Shown piece after piece: positions 51,903 to 63,967 of a stretch of 64,000 nucleotides of DNA (position 1 is the first letter of the stretch; every line of letters starts with the position of its first letter). Below the pieces are notes generated by a model that was not told the origin of the DNA, did no database searches, and was given only the letters and a program-made list of their open reading frames with translations. The position numbers were made by a program, and so were the translations under genes. Origin of the DNA: Prorocentrum cordatum (taxonomy: Eukaryota; Sar; Dinophyceae; Prorocentrales; Prorocentraceae); contig CAUYUJ010003597.1 of assembly GCA_963575745.1 (NCBI GenBank), forward strand, positions 1 to 64,000. The letters run 5' to 3'.

Positions 51903-52878
51903 CGTGCCGAGGTTTTCCAGAGTGTGCCAACACTGCACACGTTTTGTGCGGCGGCCACGCGTGCAGCATCGCGACAGGCCAGAATCGGCGGCCGAAGACG
52001 GACGCGAGAGAGCCAGCCTGCAGCTATGGGATCCTTGCTACGCACCATGGAAAAGAGGCTTCCTTGATGTGGGTGCCTTTAGTAAGGAGCCCCTGAGTGA
52101 GGGCACCTGTATAAAGGATCCCTTACTTCTACTTCCTTCAGTAAAGTGTCCTTCATATGAAGGGGTGCCCACAGCAAGGGTTCCTTTGGCAAGGGACCCT
52201 TAGTCAGGATACCTGGGGGAAGAAAGAAAACAAAACAAAAGAAAGCCAGGTACAACTTGCACTGCATTGTAGATGAGCCTAGGAGGGCGTGCGCACGCGC
52301 CGCGGTTGATGTTAGTAAGCGAGGTCATGTGATTACGCAGACTGGCGTCGCAAGAATACAGTTTGATATGGTCGGTAGCGGCTCTGCAGAATTGATCCGT
52401 GGTTACATACAAGAAGGGAAAGGGAGGTGGTGGAGGGAGGAGGGAGGAGGAAGGTGGTCGAGGGAGAAGGAAGGGGAAGCTGGTAGAGCGAGAAGGGAGG
52501 AGGAGGGAGGGGAAGATGGTAGAGATGGTAGAGAGAAGAGGGAGAGGAGGGGGAGAGGAATTGGTGGTGTGTGCGTGTGTGTGTGTGTGTGTGGGTGGGT
52601 GGTGTGTGGTGGGAATTTGGGGGGGAACTTGTTGCCCCACCATCAACACTGTTCTTACTTCTTTGTGCTTGCCCCCCTCAACACACCGCACCACCACCGC
52701 CACTGGACTGGGACTATGGGGGCACTCTGCAGCAGTCTAGCCCTTCGGACCCCCCCCCGCGGCGCCACCACAGGCGGCACGGGGGGCATTCTTCCAGGGT
52801 TGTTCCCTCTCCCGCCCTTCCTCCCTCTCCCCCTCCCTCACTCTTCCTCCTCTCTCGCTCACCTCCCCTCTCTCTTTC

Positions 52879-52948
<70 letters not shown>

Positions 52949-53454
52949 CACCTCGCTCTCTCTTTCTCTCCCTCCCTCCCACTCTCCTCCCTCCCACTCT
53001 CTCTCTCTCTCTTTCTCTCTCTCCCCCTCTCTCTGTCACAGGCCGCATACTCTGCAATGGCCCCTCGTCCGAACCCCGCCCATCCCCACCCCCCTCCAAG
53101 AAAATCAATTTCACAATAGAGTTATAGGAGGGTGCCTCTCTTGTTTGCCATCCCCCCCTGCCGCCACAGGAGGCGTTTGCAGAAGAGCCGGGCGACGCCT
53201 CTGCGAGGGCCGCCACGCGGGTGTGCTTTTTCATGTACCTGCCGCCGCGGGGGGGGGGGGACGTGGCTAGAGCAGGGAGCCCAAACCTCCAACGTGCAGA
53301 AAGGAACGAGACGGAAAGTCTCAATTTGTCGGCCCCTGGTGGCACTCGCCGGGCAACGAGGAGCGTCAAAAAGTCAAATACGGTTCGGGATGGAAAACCG
53401 GCCCTGGGAAACGGGTCGGGACTTCCGGGGACCCCGCATCGAACAAAAACAAGT
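51903..53454. other. Spacer with several simple repeats
   Basis: 52075-52205 has a run of loosely repeated aaggg.ccct strings. 52420-52560 is purine-rich. (GT)n lies at 52567-52593, and (CT)n at 52884-52940 then AT. A ten-G run lies at 53250-53260. No supported gene. Confidence 0.5.
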
Positions 53455-54344
53455 AGCCTGGCGAGTGACCCAACCATACGAAGTTGTGAATACCGTAAAT
53501 ATACTCTTCGGTGGCGCTCCCTATGGGGTCACGAACCGTATGAGGGGTGTGCCGAAGTGTGTGTGTGTGTGTGTGACAGGGTACACAACACGAACGAAAA
53601 CGATTGGTCGGAGCATTAAAGCTTGAGCGCGAACGAGTCCACGCGCGAGTGAATCTGATTATGAATGAATATGCGTGGGATTGATTCGATTTGCATTACT
53701 GCGAGCATGGAGTCGCCTATTGTAAACGCGTACGACTGTGAATGGCTTGGGCATGCCTGACTCTGAGAACTCGTGACACTGAGCGAAGCTTCCGCAAGGA
53801 GTTTCCCTGGGAACCCCGACGGCAGCGCCAGCGCGCCGCGACGCCCATGTCGGCACGCCCAACACGAGGATCGCGCCCGTTTCCTCCACTTATTTTCCTT
53901 CCCCGCGCACTCCAAAGTTCAAGGCTGCGGGCGCAGCGCTAAGAGGAACCCCCGCGACGCGCGCAGGTCGCCACGAAAAGGTCGCAAGGACGCGCGCAGT
54001 TCGCCCGGCGTGCGGAGCAGAGGGTGCTTGCAGACTAACTGATAGCGCGCATGGCTCTGGCCGCTGGGCGGAGCGACGAGGGGCGAGCGAGGCGCTGGGC
54101 AGAGCGCAGCGCAGAGTTCGCGCGACGCGCGCTGGTCGCCTCGAGAGGGTCTCAGCGACGCGCGCGGCTCGTCCGCGACGCGAGGCCAAACAGTCGGACA
54201 GCCAAGAAAGGGCGCGGCTGGGGCGGGCCGCTCCTCAGGTCAGCCCTTGTGGATAAACTCTGTGAAAGCGAGCTCCCTGGCGAGTGCCGTGGCTTCCCGC
54301 CAGCACCGCTCCGTGCGCGCCGCAAACTGCTCCAGCTGCTTCCG

Positions 54345-54893
54345 TAAGCCCGAATTGGGTGTGCGGGACGCATGCGGGCGGCGGCACTGGGGCCTTCAGC
54401 GGAGCTCCCTCTGGGGCCACGAAACGTGTGAGGGGTGTGCCGAATTGGATGCGCGGGACGCATGCGGGCGGCGGCACTGGGGCCTTCGGTGGCCGAGTTG
54501 GGAGTGGCGCATGCGGGCGGCGGCACTGGGGCCTTCGGTGGAGCTCCCTATGGGGCCACGAAACGTGTGAGAGGTGTGCCGAAGTGGGTATGGGACCACG
54601 AAACGTGTGAGGGGTGTGCCGAAGTGGGTGTGCGGAACGCATGCGGGCGGCGGCACTGGGGCCTTCGGTGGAGCTCCCAATGGGGCCGCGAAACGTGTGA
54701 GGGGTGTGCCGAAGTGGGTGTGCGGGACGCATGCGGCCGGCAGCAGTGGGGCCTTCAGCGGAGCTCCCTCTGGGGCCACGAAACGTGTGAGGGGTGTGCC
54801 GAATTGGGTGTGCGGGGCGCATGCGGCCGGCGGCACTGGGGCTTTCGGTGGAGCTCCCTATGGGGCCACGAAACGTGTGAGAGGCGTGCCGAA
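54345..54893 (+). repeat. 90 bp tandem array
   Basis: ccttc(a/g)gcgg-type landmark at 54393, 54483, 54532, 54662, 54752 and 54842. Units share gcatgcgg, ctggggccttcggtgg and ggccacgaaacgtgtga. 90 bp is 30 codons, giving a repeated GGAPYGATKRVRGVPKW frame. Confidence 0.9.
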
Positions 54894-54897
54894 GCTG

Positions 54898-55060
54898 ATG
54901 ACGATGATGGTTTCGATGATGGTGATGATGATGGTAATGAAGATGATAGTGACGATGATGATGGTGGTGGCGATGATGAGGACGACGACGATCACGGTGA
55001 CTATGATAATGATGAAGATGGTGATGATGACGATGATGATGGCGGGAGGGAGGAGGGGGA
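54898..55060. repeat. (GAT)n microsatellite
   Basis: Degenerate GAT tract closing the array. Confidence 0.92.
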
Positions 55061-56249
55061 GGAGGAGTGAGGACGCGGGGCGCTGTCTCTTCAAAACGAA
55101 GACCCAACACCACAGGATGATTAGGAAAAACAAGAAAACGCCACCGTGCCCCCTGACACGTTAAGGCAAGGAAGAATGCCAATTGCTGTTTGGTAGGGTT
55201 TCTGTAATTCTTTTAAGAGGCCCTCCCCTTCTCCCCGCCGCACCTCGCCGCGCGCACTGGCCCTATTCCCAAGGGTCCCTGGGCGGCCATGGCGCCTCCC
55301 TGGGGCTCTCCGGAGCTTCCACCACGGCCCATGAGGGCCCCGAGTCGCCGAACGATCGCTCGAAGACGCCCAAGATGGCCTCAAGATGGCGCAAGAGGTC
55401 CCAAGGCGCCCCAAGAGGCTTCCAAAAGACCTCCCAAGAGGGCTCCCGAAAACAAAAATCGTTGATTCGGTTTGCGTTTTTTACTTAGCCTGGCGAACGA
55501 CCCAACCATATGCAGCTGTGAATACCGCCGTTGTGCATATAATCTTCGCCCGCGTTCCCTATGGGGCGACGAACCGTGCGAGGGGAGTGCCGAAATGCGT
55601 GGCGGGGTACACCACGCGAACACAGACGATCGGTCTGAGTGCAAAAGACTGAGAAAGGGTGAGCCTGAACGCGAGTGCGTCTGATTGTGAACGAGTCTGC
55701 GCGCTCATCAATCTACGCGCATGAATGTCGACGACCATGTTGGCACGCTCCTCACGAGGATCGCGCCCGCTTCCTTCCCGTTATTTTTTCTCCCTCTTTG
55801 CCCGTGCACGCCGATGTCCACGGCTGCGGGCGCGGCGCCGCACGGAGTCCCCGCAGCGCACGCCGGTCGCCCCGAAAGGGTCCCAGCGACGCGCGCGGGT
55901 CGTCCGCTCCGCGGAGCAGAGAGAGCGAGCAGGCAGCTGATAGCGAGCAAGGCTGTGGCCGCTAGGCAGAGGGACGACGGGGGCGAGCGAGGCTCTGGGC
56001 AGAGCGCAGCGCGGAATTCCCGCGACGCGCGCTGGCCGCCCCGAGAGGGTCCCAGCGACGCGCACGGGTCGCCCGCGGCGCGAGGCCGAACAGTCAGACC
56101 CGCGCAGGCCAGGGGGCAGCTCCACTGAAAAAACATTAGAGCATGTGATATTGCGTGAATTACATTACAGAGGGCCTCTACAGAGGGCCTCTGGCGGGTC
56201 TCTCGCACTGGCAGAACGTTCGCAGACTGTTTCAAGAGGCCCACGGGGG

Positions 56250-57415
56250 GCGAAAGTCTCCGCTGGGGCCTTCGGTGGAGCTCGATGTGGGGCCAGCGGC
56301 CACGAAGCGTGTGAGGAATGAGGGGTGCGCCGAAATGGATGGTGGGGAGGCATGCGGACGCAGTCACAGGCGCCTTCGGTGGTGCTCCCATGAGGCCACT
56401 AAACGTGTGAGGGGTGTGCCGAAATGGGTGCGGGGGCCGAATGCGGACCCTGCCACTGGGGCCTTCGGTGGAGCCCCCTGTGGGGCCGCGAAACGTGTGA
56501 GGGGTGTGCCGAAATGGGTGCGGGGGCGGCATACGGGCGCAGCCACTGGGGCCTTCGGTGGAGCTCCCTATGGGGCCACGAAACGTGGGAGGGGTGTGCC
56601 GAAATGGGCATGCGGTGGGCGGGGTGGACGCATGCGAATTGTGCCACTGGGGCCTTCGGTGGCGCTCCCTATGGGGCCGCGAACCGTGTGAGGGGCGTGC
56701 CGAAATGGGCATGCGGTGGGCGGGGGGGACGCATGCGAACTGTGCCACTGGGGCCTTCGGTGGAGCTCCCTATGGGGCCACGAACCGTGTGAGGGGTGCG
56801 CCGAAATGGGCATGCGGTAGGCGGGGAGGACGCATGCGAACTGTGCCACTGGGGCTTTCGGTGGAGCTCCCTATGGGTCCACGAACCGTGTGAGGGGTGT
56901 GCCGAAATATGCGGTGGGCGGGGGGACGCATGCGAATTGCGCCACTGGGGCCTTCGGTGGAACTCCCTATGGGGCCACGAACCGTGCGACGGGTGCGCCG
57001 AAATGGGCACGCGGGTGGGCGGGGAGGACGCATGCGAACTGTGCCACTGGGGCCTTCGGTGGCGCTCCCATGGGGCCGCGAAACGTGTGAGGGGTGTGCC
57101 TACATGGGCATGCGGTGGGCGGGAAGGACGCATGCGAACTGTGCCACTGGGGCCTTCGTGGAGCTCCCTATGGGGCCACGAACCGTGTGAGGGGTGTGCC
57201 GAAATGGGCCTGAGGTGGGCGGGGAGGACGCATGCGAACTGTGCCACTGGGGCCTTCGGTGGAGCACCGTATGGGGCCACGAACCGTGTGAGGGCCGTGC
57301 CGAAATGGGTCTGCGGTGGACGGGGAGGACGCATGCGGACACCCCCACTGGGGCCTTCGGTGGAGCTCCCTACGGGGCCACGAACAGTGTGAGGGGTGTG
57401 ACGACATGGGCGGTG
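56250..57415 (+). repeat. ~101 bp tandem array, twelve units
   Basis: ccttcggtgg at 56269, 56373, 56462, 56552, 56653, 56754, 56855, 56951, 57053, 57153, 57253 and 57354. Later units are 100-102 bp, early ones 89-104. Related to the 90 bp array. Frames on both strands are repeat artefacts. Confidence 0.94.
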
Positions 57416-57419
57416 GGGA

Positions 57420-57432
57420 CGATGATGATGAC

Positions 57433-57494
<62 letters not shown>

Positions 57495-57583
57495 GGATGT
57501 GGATGAGGACGATGCTGCAGATGATGATGCTGATGGATGATGGGTGATGGTGTTGATGGTGACGATGGTGTGGGAAGGGGAGG

Positions 57584-57630
<47 letters not shown>

Positions 57631-57669
57631 GTGGTGATGGTGATGGTGATGGTGATGATGATGATGATA

Positions 57670-57752
<83 letters not shown>

Positions 57753-57770
57753 GGTGGTGGTGGTGGTGGT
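57420..57770. repeat. (GAT)n then (GGT)n microsatellite
   Basis: Clean GAT blocks broken by ggatgtgg and gggatgg, ending in GGT. Confidence 0.95.
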
Positions 57771-58159
57771 GATGGGAGGGGAGGAGGGGGAGGAGGAAAG
57801 GAGGTGGGACGCGGGGCGCTGTCTCTTCAAAACGAGAGCCTAACACCACAGGATGGTTGGGAACAAAATTGGCGTTCTCGACATGTCGGTTTTCCGACGC
57901 GCCAAGACAGCCCAGAAGGCCCTCAAAAACATCCCAGAACGGCCCATGAGGCCTCCAAGAGGGCCCCAAGACGACCTCAGAGCGCCTCAAGACGGCCCCA
58001 AACGAGGCCCCTGAGAGGGAACACGAACCGAAAATCCGAGCCCTTGCCGTAGGAAGCTGGATACTCGACGCGGAATCACCATATGTGCATCTCATATTCC
58101 TGTCACGTCTCGCTGAGGAAGTATGTCTGTGAGCACCTGGATGTGAGAGCGAGTCCGCG

Positions 58160-58240
58160 TAGAAGACGGGCGCGACGACGACGACGACGACAACGACTAC
58201 GACGACTACGACGACGACGACGACGACGACGTCCTCCTCC
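58160..58240. repeat. (CGA)n microsatellite
   Basis: CGA/CTA tract. Confidence 0.92.
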
Positions 58241-58329
58241 TCCTCTGATCATTCTTCAGGAGAGATGAGGGAAGCATGGGTAAAGAGAGAGGGCGCATTG
58301 AAAAGTCGAAATAGCAAAGACTGAATGGA

Positions 58330-59190
58330 TCTGAGCGTGAGTGATCTGAGCAGGAGTGAGTCTGAGTGTGAGTGAGCCCAGATTTTACTGAGTTTGAGTG
58401 CGAATAAGCCGAAGTATGAGAGAGTCTAAGAAAGGGTGCGTCTAAGCATGCGTTAGTATGAGTATGAGTGAGTCCGAGTATGAGTGAGTCTCCGTGTGGG
58501 TTAGCCTTAGTGTGAGTGGGTCTGAGTATGAGTGTGGCGAGTCTGAGTCTGAGCATGAGTTTGTCTGAATACGAGTGAGTGAATCTGCGGCTTGGTGAGC
58601 CTGAATGTGAGTAAGTCGGAGTGCGAGTAAATCATGGTGTGGGTGAATCTGAGTATGAGTATGATTGGTATGAGTCTGAGTATGAGTGAGTCTGAGTACG
58701 AGTGAGTTTGCGTATGAGCAAGTCTGAGGGTTGGCGGATCTGAATGCGAGGAATGCGTCGAAGTACGAGTGCGTCTGGGTATGAGTAAGTCTGAGTATGC
58801 TTAAACCTAAGCGCGATGGGTGAGAAAACCTGGGCACGAGCGGGCCCGTTAGATGCCCCCTGGCGGCCCGCCTTGGGAGTGCCGAAACCAGCCCTTCGCC
58901 TGCGACATCCTCACAACCTGCTACGACAGCAGAGGATGCTGGCCACCACAACAGGCAAACCGTCTGGAACGTTCCTACTATCGGGGCGCGAACGGAGGGG
59001 GAGCAACCGCCCCCGGTGCCCCCTCCCCGCCCCTGCGAGTGCTGGAAACCAGCGCCTCGCCCGAGACGTCCTCGCTCCCTGGGCGCGACCGAGGGTCTGA
59101 GTGTGAGTGCGTCTGAGTGTGAGTGCGAGTCGGAGTGTGATTAGGTCGGAGTGTGGGTGAGTCTGAGTGGGAGTGCGAGTCTGAGTGCGA
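58330..59190 (+). repeat. ~12 bp tandem repeat (GAGTCTGAGTAT) with 290 bp insert
   Basis: Degenerate 11-12 bp units of gagt(c/a)tgagt at 58330-58805 and 59095-59190. The insert holds two related blocks (gaaaccagcccttcgcctgc at 58884; gaaaccagcgcctcgcccga at 59045), so it is itself an old duplication. Frames give HTQTHSYSD-type strings. Confidence 0.88.
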
Positions 59191-59490
59191 GGGAGGAAGA
59201 GGAGGAGGAAGGAGCACGAGAAGGAGCCGACGCAGTCTGCGCAAGAACGAGAACCCCATCTTAGGACACATGGGAAAAAAGGCCCCGGATGCCTGGGAGG
59301 GGCAGCAGGGAGCGGGGATCGAGCAGGCGCCACACGGGCGGCGGCCCACCTGCGACGCTGCCATGGAGCAGGGGCGGCAAGCAGACAGCCCAGCGAGCCG
59401 TCCTGACGGGTGGCGACACCCGAGTCCGACCCCTGGTGAACGTGTTTTAAAAGGGCACGAAGAATGGCATAAACAGAAAAACTCAGAGGT
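59191..59490. other. Spacer, nothing recognised
   Basis: GGA-rich start, then mixed sequence. Confidence 0.5.
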
Positions 59491-59617
59491 CCGGTATATA
59501 CGCCACGCCCTCCTGGCTTGGCCAAGAAGGCGAATGCACAGCTCCTGGGCCCAGAAGGGCCCGGCCGGGGGGGCAGTGGATATGTGTAGATTTCGTCGCC
59601 CGAGGCGTGCATAGAAG
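59491..59617 (+). repeat. Dispersed repeat R1, copy 2
   Basis: Near-identical to 1141-1267. Followed after a short A-rich spacer by the long-hairpin repeat. Confidence 0.86.
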
Positions 59618-59647
59618 AAAAACCAACCAAAAACAAAACATGGCCAT

Positions 59648-60192
59648 GAACATAAAAACTGTGCTCCGCGCGAATTTCGTAAATCTGCGCTGGACCCCCC
59701 TTCCCCGGCGCGCGGAGCGCGTCAAGGGCGGCGCCGGAGGTGCCGCTGAGGGGACCCAGCGCGGATCCAAGAAATCCGCGCGGAGCGCCACAAGTTTGTA
59801 TTTACGGCGTTTTTCCCTCTTCGCTTGCAGTCCTCGGTCCTCGGTCGTCGCTGCCTGCCCTCCCTGGACCACATCGGTCGGCCCCCCTCGGGTCTGGAGG
59901 GGTTGCCGGAGGCGTGGCCCTGGCCCGAAGAGGCACCCCTTCCCGGCTCCGCGCGCGGGCTGCCAGAGCCCTGGCAAAGGGGCCCTCTGGGCTTTCCTCG
60001 GAGTCCAGCGTCGACCGTTTCGGCCATCGCTCGGACAAACATTCCTCGTACATGTTTCGGATTCGCGCGTGTACTTGCTCGCAGGATGACCTGGAAGGCT
60101 CTTCGATGGCCCTCGCCGAGAAAAAATGCACACGGCCGAGCGACGCCAAGGGCTCAGGATTCGCCCCAGGAAGTCCGGAGTATCAAGCGGCC
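59648..60192 (+). repeat. Long-hairpin repeat, copy 2
   Basis: Matches 32707-33234. Inverted arms 59662-59693 and 59756-59787; the loop is longer here (ggcgcgcggagcgcgtcaag insertion). Right boundary after tatcaagcggcc in both copies. Confidence 0.87.
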
Positions 60193-61799
60193 ATTCTTCG
60201 TTCCCCTAGTTTTCTTCTTCAGCGTTTCGACAGTGGGCGGAAGGGTGGGGGGGCGTCTGGCTCCGGACCTCCGCTGAATGCGACTCTTTGCGACCGTGCG
60301 CCCTGTGGGAGAGCCTCCACCTGCTTGAAGCGGGCGCCGAAAACGGCCAGGATCTACTGCACGGGGGGGAAGGGGGGGGGAGGAGGGCCTGCGCCGATCG
60401 GCCAAACCATGAATCAGAAAACGATCACCCGAATCGGTGGTGGGAGGCAGGGGGAGGGTTCGGAGTTCGCCACGTGCTCCGCGAATTCTGAGCCCCACCC
60501 CTAACCAGCCTCGAACTTATCCCTGAGATCGCCATCGTGACGAGGCGATGCCCAACATAGGGATAGGGATAGGTTCCAGGCTGGTAAACCCCCGCCGCCA
60601 GTCGAGCTGCCCCAGCCGTCGATGGTCGAGGGCAGGGCTCGGCCCTCCGCCGCCGAAGGGGGGCGGGCAGACCGCCGAGCGGGCCGTCCGGAGGCCCACG
60701 GGCCTCGCCGGCTGTCGCAGGCTGGCCTCCGCAGGGCCTGGTCGCCCAGTGGCCTCTGAAGGGCCTGTCTGGTGGTCTCAGTCTCCTTTGGGCCCCTGTT
60801 CCTGGCCGCTGGCGGGCCGCGCGCCACACGGGGCCTGCACCACTGCATGGGCATCATGTAGGCTCGGGCGGCGTCGACGCGCGCAAAGGTTTTTGACGCC
60901 GCGTCGTTCGTTCGAACTTGAATCGATCGCGGCCTCGATCGTTCCAGATTTATTTCCATCGGATCCAACGGCGTTGCAGTGTCCCTCGGCGCTTCAGCGT
61001 CGCAGAGTTCAACCTTGAACGCCTTCGCTCGCCGGCGTCGACGGCGCGCCGACGCCGCATGAACCTACCATATCTCCATAACCACTGCACGTTGGAGCTT
61101 CGGGCCCCCATTCCCAGACACCCGCGGCGCAGCTGGTGTGGACAAAGATCTGGTCCCTAGAGGCCAGAATGCTATCCAGATCTACCACGCTTCGGTTTTT
61201 TGGCACCGTTTCCCAGAAAGTCCAAGACGCAGCGGGTATGGATACAATCTTGCTCGCACTTTTGTCACGTGTGTTGCTTCTCGCACCCTGGTGAAGCAAA
61301 GCCTGGAGCTCCTGAGCTCCTCTCCTGCAATCAGGGCGCCCGTGGCCCACTTTGGGCCTCCCTGAGATTCTGGCCTCTCGCGGCCATCTTGGACGGTCTT
61401 GGAGCTGTCTTGAAGGCCTCTGAGCGTCCTCTGAGGCGGACGCCGGAGTCGTGCGCGCAACTCTGGGGAGGCCGTGGCATCAAAAATGTGATGAGTGGGC
61501 GGACGGCTGATACCCAGCACATTTCGATTGAGCTGGTGTGCTCATGTTGTCGTGGTTCGGTCGGTCGTGATCGGGAGCAGGGAGTGGGCAGGCTGGAGGG
61601 GGAGAGAGGATGAAGCTTTTTTGCTCACCGCGGGGCTCGACGGACGCGCGAGGAGGGAGAATAGAGATCTCCAGAGCTCTCCTGGAAATGTTCAAAACTC
61701 TCGGGAGGTCCCTTGAAGCTCATGGTAGCCTCCAGTGGCCCAGAGAAGAGCCCAGAATCCCGTCCATCGCCCCTCGATAGTCCCTCCTGGAGAGAGGGC
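60193..61799. other. Spacer, no gene recognised
   Basis: G-rich run at 60362-60385; small inverted repeat ggcgtcgacggcgcgccgac near 61033-61052; diverged satellite strings at 61340-61435 (gcctccctgag, ggcctctgagcgtcc). No supported gene. Confidence 0.45.
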
Positions 61800-61985
61800 G
61801 AGGGGGAGAGGGAGGGAGGGAAGAGGGGGAGGGGGAGGGGGAGGGGGAGGGGGAGGAGGAGGAGGAGGAGGAGGAGGAGGAGAAAGAGGAGGGAGGAGGA
61901 GGAGGAGGAGGAGGAGGAGGGAGCACGAGGAGGAGGAGGAGGAGCAGGAGGAGGAGCAGGAGGAGGAGCAGGAGGAACGAGGAGG
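61800..61985. repeat. (GGA)n microsatellite
   Basis: gagggg then GGA/GCAGGA repeats. Confidence 0.94.
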
Positions 61986-62135
61986 AGAGCCGCTGCCTCT
62001 CGCGGGGGGGGCTCCACCGCCCGGCCCCTTCCGACGGGGCGGGGGGGGGCCCGAGCGGGAGCGGATGGCCATGCGCGGCGCCCGCAGGCCTCGGGTAACG
62101 GCCAACGGCGTGGGGCCCGCGACCAAGGTGCAATA

Positions 62136-62345
62136 ATCGTTTTTTTCCTCTGGTGTAATTGAAGGGGCCCCAGGACACACAAATAAATACACACAAATAA
62201 AAAAAATCCCCATATTTTCCCATCTTGTCTGGGTTTCTGTCTTCCCCCCCACTGCCCATATTTTCCCATATTTTCTGGGGGATCGAGGATTAATTGTGTC
62301 TGTGTGTTTCTGTTCCTCTGGTGTAATGTATATCCCAGGGTTAGG
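62136..62345. other. AT-rich island with 15 bp direct repeats
   Basis: ttcctctggtgtaat occurs at about 62145 and 62313, and catattttcccat occurs three times (62212-62275). It contrasts with the GC-rich surroundings. No gene. Confidence 0.6.
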
Positions 62346-62866
62346 CCCAAAATTTCTGGTCCCTTCGAAGCCCCCACGAAGCCTGGGCTAGGGGTCGGCA
62401 TATCCCTTGTTAGATTGAAAGCGAGCAGGAGCCCACCAGCTAGAGTGCAGGGAGCAAGGCGACCAGGAGCTCGACCACAAGAAGCCTTCCACAATCGGAA
62501 GCCGGGCAAGGGCTGCTAAACCCGTGGCTGCTGAAATCGACCTCCGGGAGGTCGTCTTCGCCCTTCCGGGAAGAAGCCCGTTCACTGTTTCGCGTGCCGC
62601 GCCTCATTCCGGGAAGTTGTTTTTTCCTTCCGGGAGGGCCGTTTTAGCAGCCACGGTTTTGGCAGCCCTCGCCCAGTTCTCGACATAAGAAACCCAGCCC
62701 TGAGACAACAGGACGTCCATTGATTTTTGGTTTGGGAACGTCAGGCTCCCCATTGCAAAACCGTCGAAACCCAAGAAACCCAGGGCACCCTGGAGGCAAG
62801 TAGAGTGCTTCCTGGCATGGGTTTCCACTGCACCCACCGCCAGCGCCAACACCGTCCCCAAGCACT

Positions 62867-63090
62867 TTGAGGCCAACGCGTGCAACGAGATCACAGGCTT
62901 GCCGCCAAGCTCTACCCGCATTCGCGGAGACCCACGAGTACGTGGAGTCCATCGTCCCCTTCAAAGAGCACATCAATCCAGAGTCTCCGCCATGCGCCGA
63001 CTCGAATACGCAGTGCGCAAAGAAAGGACTCGCACCAGACACTAAATACACCGTAACGGTCCTTTTGGGAGCATGCGGCCACAGACGATG
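62867..63090 (+). CDS. Right-edge gene, exon-like segment 1
   Basis: Reads FAETHEYVESIVPFKEHINP, ESPPCADSNTQCAKKGLAPD, TKYTVTVLLGACGH with balanced composition. The stretch before 62918 may not be coding. It leads into the next segment in another frame, so an intron or indel lies near 63085. Family unknown. Confidence 0.42.
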
Positions 63091-63240
63091 TGCGCGCCGC
63101 CGGAGCCTGACGACCACCTCGACTTCAGCGACAACCTGCGTAACATGCAGGAGACCAGCAACCTCAACAGAGAGGCGCCGGAGTATAACCCCAAGCTCAT
63201 CACGAACATCCTGGAACCCGCCTCAGGGCACGAGCATGTC
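63088..63240 (+). CDS. Right-edge gene, segment 2, up to in-frame TAG
   Basis: ATG at 63088 then APPEPDDHLDFSDNLRNMQE, REAPEYNPKLITNILEPA, SGHEHV and TAG at 63241-63243. Third codon positions are nearly all C or G. After the TAG the same frame continues as KSGYQHCIQYDNQHGYASY, HEYQYDSQHGYQKEFQD, with a Tyr/Gln-rich repeat and the same codon bias, to about 63555. The stop is therefore either a mutation or part of an unrecognised short intron. Confidence 0.5.
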
Positions 63241-63559
63241 TAGTACGAAAACAAGTCCGGCTACCAACACTGCATCCAGTATGACAACCAGCACGGCTAC
63301 GCCAGCTACCACGAATACCAGTACGACAGCCAGCACGGCTACCAGAAGGAGTTCCAGGATATGCCCCCTTGGGCGCTCGATCCTGGAGTAGACCCGAGCA
63401 TTAGCCCTGAAAAGAACGTCATGGGTATCACCCCAAGGGATCCCTTGGCGGCCCCCCCACCTGGCCCTTCGGGCTATGTCGCCAAGGGCCCCTCCCCCTG
63501 TCCCCACGGCTGCATCCGCCACGAAGTTCTCAGCAGCGGAGCTACACCCGCGAAGGCCT

Positions 63560-63855
63560 CGCCCGCGCAACTACAACGCCGCCCTCGTCGGCGGCACCTT
63601 CGGCACCGCCAGTTGCAACAACTTCGGCGACTACAACGCCTACAACGGCGACTCCAGCTGCAACCCCGCCAACTTCGACGTGTACCACAACGACGACGCC
63701 ACCAGCGGCAACGCCGCCAGCTACAACGCCGCCATCCTCTTCGCCAACGACAGCGCCCCCGACGGCCAGAAGCCCAAGGGGGCCGCCTGCCTCACCGAGG
63801 GGCCTCTGCCACTAGCGCTCCCGCCTGCAGCGCAAGGCCCGGCCTGGGGCTGAGG
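63560..63855 (+). CDS. Right-edge gene, segment 3
   Basis: Reads NYNAALVGGTFGTASCNNFG, DYNAYNGDSSCNPANFDVYH, NDDATSGNAASYNAAILFAN. Almost every codon ends in C, the strongest coding signal in the window. Rich in Asn, Ala, Gly and Tyr with two YNAA repeats. The end (LPLALPPAAQGPAWG, stop at 63851) may be intronic read-through. No family recognised. Confidence 0.55.
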
Positions 63856-63867
63856 TGACACGGAGGC

Positions 63868-63967
63868 GAGAGCCAGCTGGAGGCCCGCCAGAAGGCCGCG
63901 CGGATCGCGGCTGTCCCCTCCATCGACGCCGATGATGACCGCATTGAACTCGGACTGGAGGACAAGC
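63868..63967 (+). CDS. Right-edge gene, last visible exon
   Basis: Reads ESQLEARQKAARIAAVPSID, ADDDRIELGLEDKR and meets gtacgt (63968-63973), a good GT splice donor. The frame upstream is closed by a TGA at 63856, so an acceptor probably lies at 63860-63868 (cggaggcgag). The gene continues off the right edge. Confidence 0.42.

Larger units (their letters stand above)
53455..55480 (+). repeat. Composite module, copy 1
   Basis: Order: leader (gcctggcgagtgacccaacc), one unit of the 90/101 bp repeat (53506), a GC-rich block with internal gcgacgcgcgc repeats (53850-54240), a 90 bp tandem array (54345-54893), GAT tract (54898-55060), tail ggcgctgtctcttcaaaacg (55079), inverted satellite relic (55365-55460). 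The same order recurs at 55485. Confidence 0.85.
55485..58060 (+). repeat. Composite module, copy 2
   Basis: Matches 53455-55480 block by block: leader (gcctggcgaacgacccaacc at 55486), single unit (55548), GC-rich block (55735-56110), ~101 bp array (56250-57415), GAT tract (57420-57770), ggcgctgtctcttcaaaacg (57815), inverted satellite relic (57895-58015). The array is twice as long as in copy 1. Confidence 0.86.

Noticed and set aside
62604-63117. Minus-strand frames of 105 and 157 codons at the right edge
   Set aside because: They overlap the plus-strand exon segments, which have better codon bias; kept only as a possibility.
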